Shown piece after piece: positions 1 through 8,623 of a stretch of DNA of 64,000 nucleotides. Made by a program: the position numbers and the translations under genes. The notes beneath the pieces are model-generated. The model saw only the letters and a program-made list of their open reading frames with translations, had not been told where the DNA came from and searched no databases. This stretch comes from Haemophilus parainfluenzae (GTDB taxonomy: Bacteria; Pseudomonadota; Gammaproteobacteria; Enterobacterales; Pasteurellaceae). The stretch spans positions 124,001 through 188,000 of the forward strand of contig NZ_LR134481.1 of assembly GCF_900638025.1 (NCBI RefSeq), given 5' to 3'. Position 1 is the first letter of the stretch. Every line of letters begins with the position of its first letter.

Positions 1-2717
1 TTACCAATTCTGCCGGTGAACCGACTGGCGCCATGTACGGTGTATTAAACATGCTTAAAAGCCTGATTTCGCAAGTGCAACCAAGCCATATTGCGGTGGT
101 CTTTGATGCGAAAGGCAAAACTTTCCGTGATGAAATGTTTGAACAATATAAATCTCATCGTCCACCAATGCCTGACGATCTGCGCAAACAAATTCAGCCG
201 TTACACGATATTATCCACGCCCTTGGCATTCCTCTTTTAGTTATTGAAGGCGTGGAGGCTGACGATGTCATTGGTACTTTAGCGGTAGCGGCTTCTAAAG
301 CTAATCAAAAAGTCTTGATCAGCACTGGCGATAAAGACATGGCGCAGCTAGTGGATGACAACATTATGCTGATCAACACCATGAATAATACCTTATTAGA
401 TCGCGAGGCCGTGATTGAAAAATACGGTATTCCGCCAGAACTCATCATCGATTACTTAGCACTAATGGGCGATAGCGCCGATAATATTCCAGGCGTAGCA
501 GGTGTGGGTGAAAAAACCGCACTTGGCCTCTTGCAGGGTATCGGCAGCATGGCAGAAATTTATGACAACTTAGACAAAGTGTCTGAATTGCCAATTCGTG
601 GGGCAAAAAAATTAGGAGATAAATTATTGGCGGAAAAAGAAATGGCTGATTTATCCTATCGTCTTGCCACCATCAAAACCGATGTTGCCCTTGATATCAC
701 CCCAGAACAACTCACTCTTGGTGCAAGTAATAACGATCAACTCACTGAATATTTCGGCTGTTATGAATTTAAACGTTGGCTCAATGAAGTGATGAATGGG
801 GCTGATTCAATCACCAATAATCACGAACAACCGACCAAGATTAATCACTATCAAGCTACGCCTGCACTCGCTCAAGACAATAGCGAGGAAGCATTGCCGG
901 CAATTCAAATTGATCGCAGCCGTTATGAAACCTTACTCACTGAAGCGGATTTAAATCATTGGGTGGACAAACTCAAACAAGCCAAACTTTTTGCCTTAGA
1001 TACAGAAACCGATAATTTAGATTATATGGCTGCCAACTTAGTGGGCATTTCCTTTGCGTTAGAAAACGGTGAAGCAGCTTACTTACCGCTGCAATTAGAT
1101 TATTTAGGTGCACCAAAAACCCTTGAAAAAACAACCGCACTTTCGCTGTTAAAACCGATTTTAGAAAATCCAGCCATTCAAAAAGTCGGGCAAAACTTCA
1201 AGTACGATCTCACTATTTTCGCCCGTAATGGCATTGATGTGCAAGGTGTAGCTTTCGATACCATGTTGGAGTCCTATGTCCTCAACAGCACTGGTCGCCA
1301 CAATATGGACGATCTGGCGAAACGTTATTTAGGACACCAAACCATCAGTTTTGAAGAAATTGCAGGCAAAGGTAAAAATCAGCTGACCTTTAACCAAATT
1401 CCATTAGAACAAGCCGCCGAGTATGCGGCGGAAGATGCTGATGTAACAATGAAGCTGCAACAAGTGCTATGGGAAAAACTTTCTAAAGAACCCACGCTTG
1501 AAAAACTCTTTAAAGAAATGGAATTGCCATTGTTAGGCGTACTTTCCCGTATGGAGCGTCGCGGTGTCTTAATTGATAGCGACGCACTATTCCTACAATC
1601 TAATGAAATCGCTAACCGTTTAAGTGAACTAGAAGAACAAGCCTATGTCTTGGCGGGGCAGCCATTTAATTTAGCCTCAACCAAACAATTACAGGAAATT
1701 TTGTTTGATAAATTAGGTTTGCCGGTTATTCAAAAAACACCAAAAGGCGCGCCATCCACCAACGAGGAAGTATTGGAGGAACTCGCATTTAGCCATGAAT
1801 TACCGAAAGTGTTGGTAGAACACCGTGGTCTCAGCAAACTAAAATCCACCTACACTGACAAATTGCCGCAAATGGTGAATCCGCAAACGGGTCGAGTGCA
1901 TACTTCCTACCATCAAGCGGTAACAGCCACCGGTCGTCTTTCATCAAGCGATCCGAATCTACAAAACATTCCGATTCGTAATGAAGAAGGCCGCCGTATT
2001 CGCCAGGCATTTATTGCACGCGAAGGCTTTACTGTTGTTGCTGCCGACTATTCACAAATCGAGCTGCGCATTATGGCGCACCTATCTCAGGATCAGGGCT
2101 TAATTAACGCCTTTACCCAAGGCAAAGATATTCACCGCTCTACCGCAGCAGAAATCTTTGGTATCGCACTGGATGAAGTGACATCCGAACAACGCCGCAA
2201 TGCTAAAGCGATTAACTTCGGTTTAATTTATGGTATGTCAGCCTTTGGATTATCGCGTCAACTCGGTATTGGCCGTGCGGATGCCCAAAGCTATATGGAT
2301 TTGTATTTCAAACGCTATCCTGGCGTACAAACCTTTATGCACGATATTCGTGAAAAAGCTAAAGCCCAAGGCTATGTGGAAACCCTATTCGGCCGTCGTT
2401 TATATCTGCCGGATATTAACTCCTCTAACGGTATGCGCCGTAAAGCTGCTGAGCGTGTCGCAATCAATGCACCAATGCAAGGCACCGCCGCAGACATTAT
2501 CAAACGTGCCATGATTCAATTGGATCAAAAACTACAAAACGATCCCGATATTGCGATGATTATGCAGGTACACGATGAATTGGTGTTTGAAGTGCGGTCA
2601 GAAAAAGTCGCGTTTTATAGCGAACTCATCAAAACACAAATGGAAAGCGCAGCCGATTTAGTGGTGCCACTGATTGTAGAAGTAGGTCAAGGTACGAACT
2701 GGGATGAGGCTCACTAA
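1..2717 (+). CDS. polA: DNA polymerase I, 5'-truncated by window edge
   Basis: Fills gaps and removes RNA primers in replication and repair. The window opens inside the gene: the frame is open from base 3, and the first ATG at 33 is internal (it reads GAMYGVLNM, part of the 5' nuclease domain). About 36 codons are missing compared with the roughly 930-residue family length. The 5'-3' exonuclease domain comes first. A 3'-5' exonuclease domain follows with its DTE motif intact near bases 996-1010. Polymerase motif A (ADYSQIELR) lies near 2043-2070, motif B ([11 protein letters not shown]) near 2218-2250 and motif C (QVHDELVFE) near 2566-2592. All three activities look intact. A cupin gene follows after 11 bases. 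Confidence 0.97.
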   Translation, partial: TNSAGEPTGAMYGVLNMLKSLISQVQPSHIAVVFDAKGKTFRDEMFEQYKSHRPPMPDDLRKQIQPLHDIIHALGIPLLVIEGVEADDVIGTLAVAASKANQKVLISTGDKDMAQLVDDNIMLINTMNNTLLDREAVIEKYGIPPELIIDYLALMGDSADNIPGVAGVGEKTALGLLQGIGSMAEIYDNLDKVSELPIRGAKKLGDKLLAEKEMADLSYRLATIKTDVALDITPEQLTLGASNNDQLTEYFGCYEFKRWLNEVMNGADSITNNHEQPTKINHYQATPALAQDNSEEALPAIQIDRSRYETLLTEADLNHWVDKLKQAKLFALDTETDNLDYMAANLVGISFALENGEAAYLPLQLDYLGAPKTLEKTTALSLLKPILENPAIQKVGQNFKYDLTIFARNGIDVQGVAFDTMLESYVLNSTGRHNMDDLAKRYLGHQTISFEEIAGKGKNQLTFNQIPLEQAAEYAAEDADVTMKLQQVLWEKLSKEPTLEKLFKEMELPLLGVLSRMERRGVLIDSDALFLQSNEIANRLSELEEQAYVLAGQPFNLASTKQLQEILFDKLGLPVIQKTPKGAPSTNEEVLEELAFSHELPKVLVEHRGLSKLKSTYTDKLPQMVNPQTGRVHTSYHQAVTATGRLSSSDPNLQNIPIRNEEGRRIRQAFIAREGFTVVAADYSQIELRIMAHLSQDQGLINAFTQGKDIHRSTAAEIFGIALDEVTSEQRRNAKAINFGLIYGMSAFGLSRQLGIGRADAQSYMDLYFKRYPGVQTFMHDIREKAKAQGYVETLFGRRLYLPDINSSNGMRRKAAERVAINAPMQGTAADIIKRAMIQLDQKLQNDPDIAMIMQVHDELVFEVRSEKVAFYSELIKTQMESAADLVVPLIVEVGQGTNWDEAH

Positions 2718-2728
2718 CAAATTTAGTC

Positions 2729-3043
2729 ATGAATAAAGTTATTAGAAGTCACCTCTTTACGGCTGAACGCGCTTGGGGATCCCTTGATATTACCAATATG
2801 AATGGCATTTCCGTTCGTCTTCACTGGACAGACAAACCTTACAAATGGCATATCAATGACGGTGAAGAGGTCTTTGCGGTCATGGATGGGACGGTGGAAA
2901 TGCGCTACAAAGAAGAGGGTCAAGAGAAAGCCGTATTGCTCCATACGGGTGATATTTTTTATGCGGGTATCGGTACCGAACATGTTGCGCATCCACAAGG
3001 TGAAGCGCGCATATTAGTCATAGAGAAAGAAGACAGCATTTAA
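2729..3043 (+). CDS. small single-domain cupin protein
   Basis: A 104-residue protein made of one cupin beta-barrel. The typical first motif is visible at residues 38-52 (WHINDGEEVFAVMDG) with likely metal ligands His and Glu, and a second motif near residues 70-88 holds a GD and His. Substrate unknown; such proteins are often sensors or small-molecule binding enzymes. It lies 11 bases after polA and 19 bases before the cysteine desulfidase gene, so the three may be co-transcribed. No strong Shine-Dalgarno sequence precedes the ATG. Family assignment is firm; function is open. Confidence 0.85.
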   Translation: MNKVIRSHLFTAERAWGSLDITNMNGISVRLHWTDKPYKWHINDGEEVFAVMDGTVEMRYKEEGQEKAVLLHTGDIFYAGIGTEHVAHPQGEARILVIEKEDSI

Positions 3044-3062
3044 CAGACTTAAAAAGAATTTT

Positions 3063-4367
3063 ATGAATCAAGAAAGACTCAACGAAATCGAAAAACCATT
3101 ACTTCACCTTGTGGAACGCGATGTGGTTCCTGCACTTGGCTGTACTGAGCCTATCTCTTTAGCGCTTGCAGCAGCAACGGCGGCTAAATTTTTAGGCAAA
3201 ACACCTGAACGTATTGAAGCTAAAGTATCACCAAACTTGATGAAAAATGGATTGGGCGTTGCTGTACCAGGAACGGGCATGGTGGGCTTACCTATTGCGG
3301 CGGCGATTGGTGCTTTAGGCGGTGATCCTAAGGGTGAATTAGAAGTATTAAAACACATCACACCAGAGCAAGTATCCCAAGCCAAGGCAATGCTTGATAA
3401 AAAACTTGTTAATGTGGATATTCATCAAACCGATCATATCTTATATTCAGAAGCCGTGTTATTTGCCGATAATGACCGAGTGAAAGTAGCCATTCAGGAT
3501 CAACACACAAACATCATTTTAATTGAAAAAAATGGCGAAGTTGTTTTTGAGAAAGAACACGATGAATGTGCTGATTGCGATCCCTATGAAGTTTTTAAAC
3601 AAATTAGTGCTCGCGAGATTTTTGAGTTTTCCAATGCTGTTGAATTAGAAAAAATTCGTTTTATTAGTCAAGCTGCAAAGCTTAATCGTGCGCTCTCAGA
3701 TGAAGGTTTGCGAGAAAATTATGGTTTGCATATTGGTCGCACGTTGAGAAAACAAGTGGGTAGCGGTTTAATTTCTGATGATTTGCTAAGCAAAATTATG
3801 ATTGAAACCACAGCCGCATCAGATGCAAGAATGGGCGGAGCAACTTTGCCTGCGATGAGCAATTCGGGCTCGGGCAATCAAGGGATCGCGGCAACGATGC
3901 CTGTTGTCGTTGTTGCAGATTATCTCAAGGTGAGTGAGAAAAAACGAATACGCGCACTTTTCTTATCTCACTTAATGGCCATTTATATTCATAGTAAATT
4001 GCCAAAACTATCCGCCCTTTGTGCGGTAACCACTGCCTCTATGGGGAGCTGTGCAGGCATTGCCTATTTGCTTACGGGTAAATTCGAAACCGTGTGCATG
4101 GGGATTTGCAGCATGATCGGTGATATTAGCGGAATCATCTGCGATGGCGCATCCAATAGCTGTGCAATGAAAGTGTCCACCAGCGTAGCATCTGGCTATA
4201 AATCAGTTCTCATGGCCATGGATGAAACCCATGTTACGGGTAATGAAGGCATTGTCGAACACAATCTTGAGCGAACCATTGATAACCTCTGCGCTATTGC
4301 ATCAAAAAGTATGCAACATATAGACAGACAGGTTATCGAAATTATGGTGAGTAAGCCTTGTCCTTAA
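3063..4367 (+). CDS. cyuA: L-cysteine desulfidase (UPF0597/YhaM family)
   Basis: A 434-residue member of the UPF0597 family, whose characterised members (E. coli CyuA, archaeal CdsB) are iron-sulfur enzymes that split L-cysteine into pyruvate, ammonia and sulfide. The conserved GCTEP motif with Cys27 is near the N-terminus. A second Cys cluster sits near residues 345-365 (CMGICSMIGD, then DGASNSC), consistent with a 4Fe-4S cluster as in serine dehydratases. Length matches the family. It follows the cupin gene closely and is ended by a hairpin at 4377-4413. The specific substrate is inferred from the family. Confidence 0.88.
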   Translation: MNQERLNEIEKPLLHLVERDVVPALGCTEPISLALAAATAAKFLGKTPERIEAKVSPNLMKNGLGVAVPGTGMVGLPIAAAIGALGGDPKGELEVLKHITPEQVSQAKAMLDKKLVNVDIHQTDHILYSEAVLFADNDRVKVAIQDQHTNIILIEKNGEVVFEKEHDECADCDPYEVFKQISAREIFEFSNAVELEKIRFISQAAKLNRALSDEGLRENYGLHIGRTLRKQVGSGLISDDLLSKIMIETTAASDARMGGATLPAMSNSGSGNQGIAATMPVVVVADYLKVSEKKRIRALFLSHLMAIYIHSKLPKLSALCAVTTASMGSCAGIAYLLTGKFETVCMGICSMIGDISGIICDGASNSCAMKVSTSVASGYKSVLMAMDETHVTGNEGIVEHNLERTIDNLCAIASKSMQHIDRQVIEIMVSKPCP

Positions 4368-4376
4368 CGAAAATAA

Positions 4377-4413
4377 AGTGCGGTAAAAAATCCATATAAT
4401 TTTTTGCCGCACT
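4377..4413. terminator. uptake-signal hairpin terminator
   Basis: Inverted pair: AGTGCGG followed by A-run, short loop, T-run and CCGCACT. The left arm contains a full AAAGTGCGGT uptake signal. It lies between the convergent cysteine desulfidase and XRE genes and can serve both strands. Confidence 0.75.
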
Positions 4414-4431
4414 CATTGTGTATAATTTTGA

Positions 4432-4797
4432 TTAGAGTTTATTTTGAAAAGAACTAATAAAAGCAATTAGTGCTGATTTTTGCTGTTCCGATAGTCCAAC
4501 AATCATCTTCAACAAAACTTCATCTAACATTGTCATTTTTTCATTATCACCCACACCGTAACGCAACCATTCTGGTTTAACTGATAACCACTTAGATAAG
4601 GTTTCAATTTTATCCATTGATGGTATAGCCAAACCATTAAGCCATTTATGGACAGCTTGTTGAGTAACTGACTCATTTGGGTGCTGTAAATTAAATTTAG
4701 TTGCTATTTCACTTGTCTTCAAATTCTGCATAGCCATTGCTGAAAGAGCTAATTTTAAACGTGCACTAAATTTTTCTTTTTCACTTAATATTTGCAT
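4432..4797 (-). CDS. XRE-family helix-turn-helix regulator
   Basis: A 121-residue protein from the ATG at 4797. The frame stays open to an upstream ATG at 4842, but that start would add a hydrophobic leader unlike this family and would overlap an operator-like palindrome. An XRE/Cro helix-turn-helix fills about residues 10-75 (QNLKTSEIATKFN, then VTQQAVHKWLNG), followed by the WLRYGVG segment typical of phage-repressor-like proteins. It is divergent from the TerC-type operon and shares its 100-base promoter region, so it is probably the local regulator. Its ligand or inducer cannot be read from sequence. Confidence 0.85.
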   Translation of the reverse strand: MQILSEKEKFSARLKLALSAMAMQNLKTSEIATKFNLQHPNESVTQQAVHKWLNGLAIPSMDKIETLSKWLSVKPEWLRYGVGDNEKMTMLDEVLLKMIVGLSEQQKSALIAFISSFQNKL

Positions 4798-4835
4798 AAT
4801 GAAAATAATTATGACTAAATCTAAAAAGATCTTGT

Positions 4836-4874
4836 AAACCATTCTGGTTTTTATATAAACTATATTGGTTTATA
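4836..4874. promoter_or_regulatory. operator-like repeats between XRE gene and ter operon
   Basis: A perfect inverted repeat AAACCA-TTC-TGGTTT lies at 4836-4850. A second TGGTTT half-site is at 4866-4871, exactly 21 bases (two helical turns) from the first TGGTTT. A 10-base palindrome TTTATATAAA lies between them. The arrangement is typical of a small repressor controlling a divergent promoter pair; binding by the XRE protein is inference. Confidence 0.5.
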
Positions 4875-4897
4875 GCTTTTCATTTTAGGTTTCATCT

Positions 4898-5899
4898 ATG
4901 CATCATTTTGGTTTTCCTTTAGAAGTTCTTATTGTCTTCTTTTCAGCCATCTTATTTTCTGTTTATGTGGATTTAATATCTCACCGTCAAAGTAAAGAAA
5001 TTACAGTAAAAAATGCCGCACTTTGGTCAATCTTTTGGATTTCATTAGCATTGGCGTTCTACGTTTATCTTTATTTCCGTTTTGAGCCAGAATGGGCAGA
5101 TCTCTATCTTTCCGGTTATGTACTTGAAAAGAGTTTATCCATTGATAACTTGATGGTATTTGTTGCGATCTTTGCATCTTTTGGCATCAAAGATCATCTT
5201 CAACATCGAATTCTTTATTGGGGTATTTTAGGCGCATTAATTTTCAGAGCTATTTTCGTTTTGATTGGAACAGGATTATTTGCCGCAAGTCCTTGGGTTG
5301 GATTTATCTTTGCTGCTTTTGTACTTTGGAGTGGTTCGAAAATGTTACGAGGCGGAGATGATAGTGAAGAAGAAATCGAAGACTATACTCATCACTGGAG
5401 TGTTCGTTTAGTAGGGAAAATGATGCCTGTTTTCCCAAAACTAGTGCAAGAAAAATTCTTTGTAAAACATCACGAATTAAATGCAGATCAAATAGTTTCC
5501 GTCACTCGTCAAGGTTTGCGTTACGCAACACCTGCATTTTTATGTTTAATGGCAATTGAAACATCTGATGTAGCATTTGCCTTTGACTCAGTACCCGCCG
5601 TGATTGCCGTAACTCAAGAACCTTTATTGGTTTATGCCGCAATGATTTTCGCCATTCTTGGCTTGCGTAGTCTCTATTTTATTCTTGCTGCACTCACAAA
5701 ATATCTTGTTCACCTCGAAAAAGCTGTCATTGCCTTATTGTTCTTTATTGGTATCAAAATGGGAATTCAATCTTGGAATCATGCGGTATTTGATACAGGT
5801 ATTCATATTCCAGCAAACGTAAGTCTTTATATTGTATTAGGTGTTTTGCTAATAGGAGTTATTGCTTCATTTATTTTCCCTGACAAAGAACAGGAATAA
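4898..5899 (+). CDS. terC: TerC-family integral membrane protein
   Basis: A 333-residue multi-spanning inner-membrane protein of the TerC/Alx family, linked to tellurite resistance and metal-ion (manganese) homeostasis. The two signature stretches are clear: LEKSLSIDNLMVF near residue 78, and ETSDVAFAFDSVPAV near residue 226 with conserved intramembrane acidic residues. Seven to nine hydrophobic segments are evident. It is the first gene of the ter-like operon, 5 bases before a small exported protein and divergent from an XRE regulator. Known work places TerC as the membrane anchor of Ter complexes; its role here is inferred. Confidence 0.93.
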   Translation: MHHFGFPLEVLIVFFSAILFSVYVDLISHRQSKEITVKNAALWSIFWISLALAFYVYLYFRFEPEWADLYLSGYVLEKSLSIDNLMVFVAIFASFGIKDHLQHRILYWGILGALIFRAIFVLIGTGLFAASPWVGFIFAAFVLWSGSKMLRGGDDSEEEIEDYTHHWSVRLVGKMMPVFPKLVQEKFFVKHHELNADQIVSVTRQGLRYATPAFLCLMAIETSDVAFAFDSVPAVIAVTQEPLLVYAAMIFAILGLRSLYFILAALTKYLVHLEKAVIALLFFIGIKMGIQSWNHAVFDTGIHIPANVSLYIVLGVLLIGVIASFIFPDKEQE

Positions 5900-5904
5900 T
5901 CTAT

Positions 5905-6273
5905 ATGGTTACTAAAAAATTAATACTACTTTCAATCGGTTTAATTTCCATTAATACAATGGCTAATCAATATTATGTTGCCCCACCAACATCTTCTACG
6001 AGGGGGCATGTTCCGGTTATTAGTGATGAACAAATGGAGAAATGTGTTGAAATCTATAACCAATCAAAATGGTTAGGTGATTCACTTCAAAATACTTATG
6101 TTGATCAATATTCGAGTGCATCAGTAAATGCTTATAACCAAAAAATAGCTCAACATTCACAAATGATAAATTGGTTTAATCAAAATTGCGCAGGAAAACA
6201 ATCACGTTCTGCTTGTGAAGCTGCAATGGAACTAAATCGTAAAAATGGGATACCAACACAAAATTGCTATTAG
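5905..6273 (+). CDS. small exported Cys-containing protein of the ter operon
   Basis: I do not recognise this 122-residue protein. It has an N-terminal signal peptide (basic start, hydrophobic core to about residue 18) and a mature part with four cysteines (QMEKC, QNC, SAC, QNC at the C-terminus), suggesting two periplasmic disulfides. The middle is Asn/Gln/Ser-rich. It starts 5 bases after terC with an AGGAA ribosome site and ends 9 bases before the first vWA gene, so it is surely part of the operon. A periplasmic partner of TerC is a guess from position only. Confidence 0.75.
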   Translation: MVTKKLILLSIGLISINTMANQYYVAPPTSSTRGHVPVISDEQMEKCVEIYNQSKWLGDSLQNTYVDQYSSASVNAYNQKIAQHSQMINWFNQNCAGKQSRSACEAAMELNRKNGIPTQNCY

Positions 6274-6282
6274 GAGAAATTT

Positions 6283-6921
6283 ATGCGTCGTTTACCTGTT
6301 TATTTATTAGTCGACACTTCTGGCTCAATGATGGGCGAGGCTATTGAATCTGTGCGTAATGGTTTACAAATGCTAGTTTCTGCGTTACGTCAAGATCCTT
6401 ACGCATTAGAAACGGCTTATCTATCTGTGATTACTTTTGATAGCAAAGCCAAACAAGTTACACCACTAACGGAGCTAATGAGTTTCCAGCTTCCAACTAT
6501 TGAAGCATCAGGCTTAACATCAATGGGCGAAGCGTTAAGTTTACTTACAGATTGTATCAATCGCGAAGTACAAAAAGGTTCTGCTGAAATAAAAGGTGAC
6601 TGGAAACCAGTTGTATTTTTACTTTCTGATGGTGTGCCAACAGACGATCTGCAAAAGGGAATTAATGCATTGAGAACCGTGAAAACTGGCACCTTTGTGG
6701 CTTGTGCGGCAGGTGCTGGAGCAGATACCAATGTATTAAAACAAATTACAGAAAGTGTAGTGTCATTAGATACCGCAGATGCTAACTCTATTAAAGCCTT
6801 CTTTAAATGGGTATCTGCCTCTATTTCTGTATCAAGTCAAAAAGTAGATCTCAACAAAAAAGATGTAGGCGGATTAGGTGAGCTTCCTCCACCACCAGCA
6901 GAATTAAATATTGTTTTATAA
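6283..6921 (+). CDS. terY: TerY-type vWA domain protein, copy 1
   Basis: A 212-residue single von Willebrand A domain. The metal-ion-dependent adhesion site is intact: DTSGS at residues 11-15, a Thr in the LTSMGEAL loop, and Asp in LSDGVPTDD. TerY proteins are cytoplasmic and act with a PP2C phosphatase and a kinase in a phosphorylation triad. Its C-terminus is Pro-rich (LPPPPAE). The ribosome site and first codons (AGGAGAAATTT then MRRLPVY) are almost identical to those of the third vWA gene at 7584, indicating tandem duplication. Confidence 0.93.
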   Translation: MRRLPVYLLVDTSGSMMGEAIESVRNGLQMLVSALRQDPYALETAYLSVITFDSKAKQVTPLTELMSFQLPTIEASGLTSMGEALSLLTDCINREVQKGSAEIKGDWKPVVFLLSDGVPTDDLQKGINALRTVKTGTFVACAAGAGADTNVLKQITESVVSLDTADANSIKAFFKWVSASISVSSQKVDLNKKDVGGLGELPPPPAELNIVL

Positions 6922-6939
6922 TTTAGGTGGTTAGTAGAT

Positions 6940-7575
6940 ATGTCTAGAAGACTACTCACTTATATTTGTATTGATACATCAGGCTCGATGAAAGGCGAAC
7001 CAATTGAAGCAGTGAATGTTGGTTTGCAATCACTGCTTTCCGCCTTACGACAAAATCCTTATGCGTTAGAAAGTGTGTATCTCTCCATTTCAACATTTGA
7101 TACGCAAATAAAAAATGTGCTGCCATTAACCGCACTTGAAGATGTGGTATTGCCGACCATTAGTTGCCCTGATAGTGGGGCAACCTTTCTTGGCAAAATG
7201 TTAGAAGAAATCTCACAAGCGGTTAAAAAAGATCGTATTCTTGCTACATCTGAACAAAAAGGCGATTGGCGACCGATTTTAATTTTACTCACAGACGGAA
7301 AACCTTCCGATACATTAGCTTATGAACTCGCCATTCCACAAATTAAAGCCTTAAATTTTGGCAATATTGTCGCTTGTGCAGCAGGTCCAAAAGCGGATCC
7401 AAACATCTTAAAAAAATTGACGGATACCGTTGTATCACTCGATACAATGGATGCAAATAGCTTTGCACAGTTCTTCCAATGGGTTTCTGCTTCGGTTGCT
7501 CAAACCAGTGTCAGTGTGGGCTCAACAAGCAATGCTCTCCCGCCTCCACCTGATGAAATCACTGTTGTATTTTAG
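6940..7575 (+). CDS. TerY-type vWA domain protein, copy 2
   Basis: A 211-residue vWA protein, clearly paralogous to the gene before it, with MIDAS residues DTSGS at 12-16, Thr in the GATFLGKML loop and Asp in LTDGKPSDT. The C-terminal tail (LPPPPDE) is again proline-rich. It lies 18 bases after copy 1 and 8 bases before copy 3. Divergence from copy 1 spreads along the whole length, so this is an old duplication and the copies may bind different partners. The exact target is unknown. Confidence 0.92.
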   Translation: MSRRLLTYICIDTSGSMKGEPIEAVNVGLQSLLSALRQNPYALESVYLSISTFDTQIKNVLPLTALEDVVLPTISCPDSGATFLGKMLEEISQAVKKDRILATSEQKGDWRPILILLTDGKPSDTLAYELAIPQIKALNFGNIVACAAGPKADPNILKKLTDTVVSLDTMDANSFAQFFQWVSASVAQTSVSVGSTSNALPPPPDEITVVF

Positions 7576-7583
7576 GAGAAATT

Positions 7584-8621
7584 ATGCGTCGTTTACCTGT
7601 TTATCTTGTTGTTGATATCTCCGAAAGTATGGCTGGCGAAAATCTTCGTCAAATGCAAGAAGGCATTAGCCGCTTGGTTAATCAACTTCGCCGTGATCCT
7701 TACGCGTTAGAATCTGTTTATCTTTCTGTGATCGCATTTGCTGGGGCGGCTGGTACGCTTGCACCATTAACGGAATTAATGAGTTTTTACCCACCTCGTT
7801 TGCCTATTGGTTCTGGCACATCTATTGGTGCAGCACTGAATCATTTAATGGATTCTTTAGAAAAAGATATTGTGCGTAGTACTCCAAGGAAAAAAGGCGA
7901 TTGGAAACCATTGATTTACATTATGTCAGACGGTTCGCCAACAGATGATCCTGCACAAGCTATTTCTCGCTGGAAACACCATTTTCAAAATAAAGCGAAG
8001 CTAATCAATATTGGCATTGGTAAATTTGCCAACCTTGACACATTAAGTGAAATTAGTGATTTAACCTATCGACTAGATGATGAAGATATAGAAAAAGTTT
8101 ACCGTGCTTTATGTGAATCTGTTGCGGATTCCATTCTAAGTCAAAGTCGCTCGTTGGGTGTGGAATTGCCTATATCACTGAATAAAGAAATTTTAGAAAG
8201 CGGTGCGATTTCTTTGATTAAAGAAAAAGAGCAAGCGGTCGCTTTAGATGAAAATTATGCAATCATCGTAGGTAAATGTAGCAAGGTGAAATTGCCTTAT
8301 TTAATGAAATATGAACGGCTTGAAAACAGTCCGCTTGATAATGCGATTTTTCAATATGTTGGTGTTTACCCTGCTGAAAAAGATTACGTAGATTGGTCTG
8401 ATCATCGCCCAAATTACAGCAAAATTTCTACCTCACAATTATGGGGTGGTGGCGGTTGCCCCCATTGTGGAGCTGCTTTTGGTTTGTGTATGTGCAACTG
8501 TGGGCAAATTTTCTGTGCTAACGGCGAAAAAGAAGTCGTCTGCCCTGGTTGTAATGAAACCTTGTATTTTAATGATGAAACCAATGATGTTGATTTCAAT
8601 ATTACTCGTGCAAGGGGCTAA
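7584..8621 (+). CDS. terY: TerY-type vWA protein with C-terminal zinc ribbon
   Basis: A 345-residue protein with an N-terminal vWA domain (about residues 1-200; MIDAS DISES at 11-15, Asp in MSDGSPTDD) followed by an extra region. The extra region ends in a Cys-rich zinc ribbon near residues 290-330: CPHCG, CMCNCGQIFC and CPGC. The zinc ribbon is the mark of the TerY member of TerY-P triads described by comparative genomics. It sits 2 bases before the PP2C gene, so the two are translationally coupled. It is the likeliest of the three vWA proteins to be the substrate or scaffold of the kinase/phosphatase pair. Confidence 0.92.
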   Translation: MRRLPVYLVVDISESMAGENLRQMQEGISRLVNQLRRDPYALESVYLSVIAFAGAAGTLAPLTELMSFYPPRLPIGSGTSIGAALNHLMDSLEKDIVRSTPRKKGDWKPLIYIMSDGSPTDDPAQAISRWKHHFQNKAKLINIGIGKFANLDTLSEISDLTYRLDDEDIEKVYRALCESVADSILSQSRSLGVELPISLNKEILESGAISLIKEKEQAVALDENYAIIVGKCSKVKLPYLMKYERLENSPLDNAIFQYVGVYPAEKDYVDWSDHRPNYSKISTSQLWGGGGCPHCGAAFGLCMCNCGQIFCANGEKEVVCPGCNETLYFNDETNDVDFNITRARG

Positions 8622-8623
8622 AA

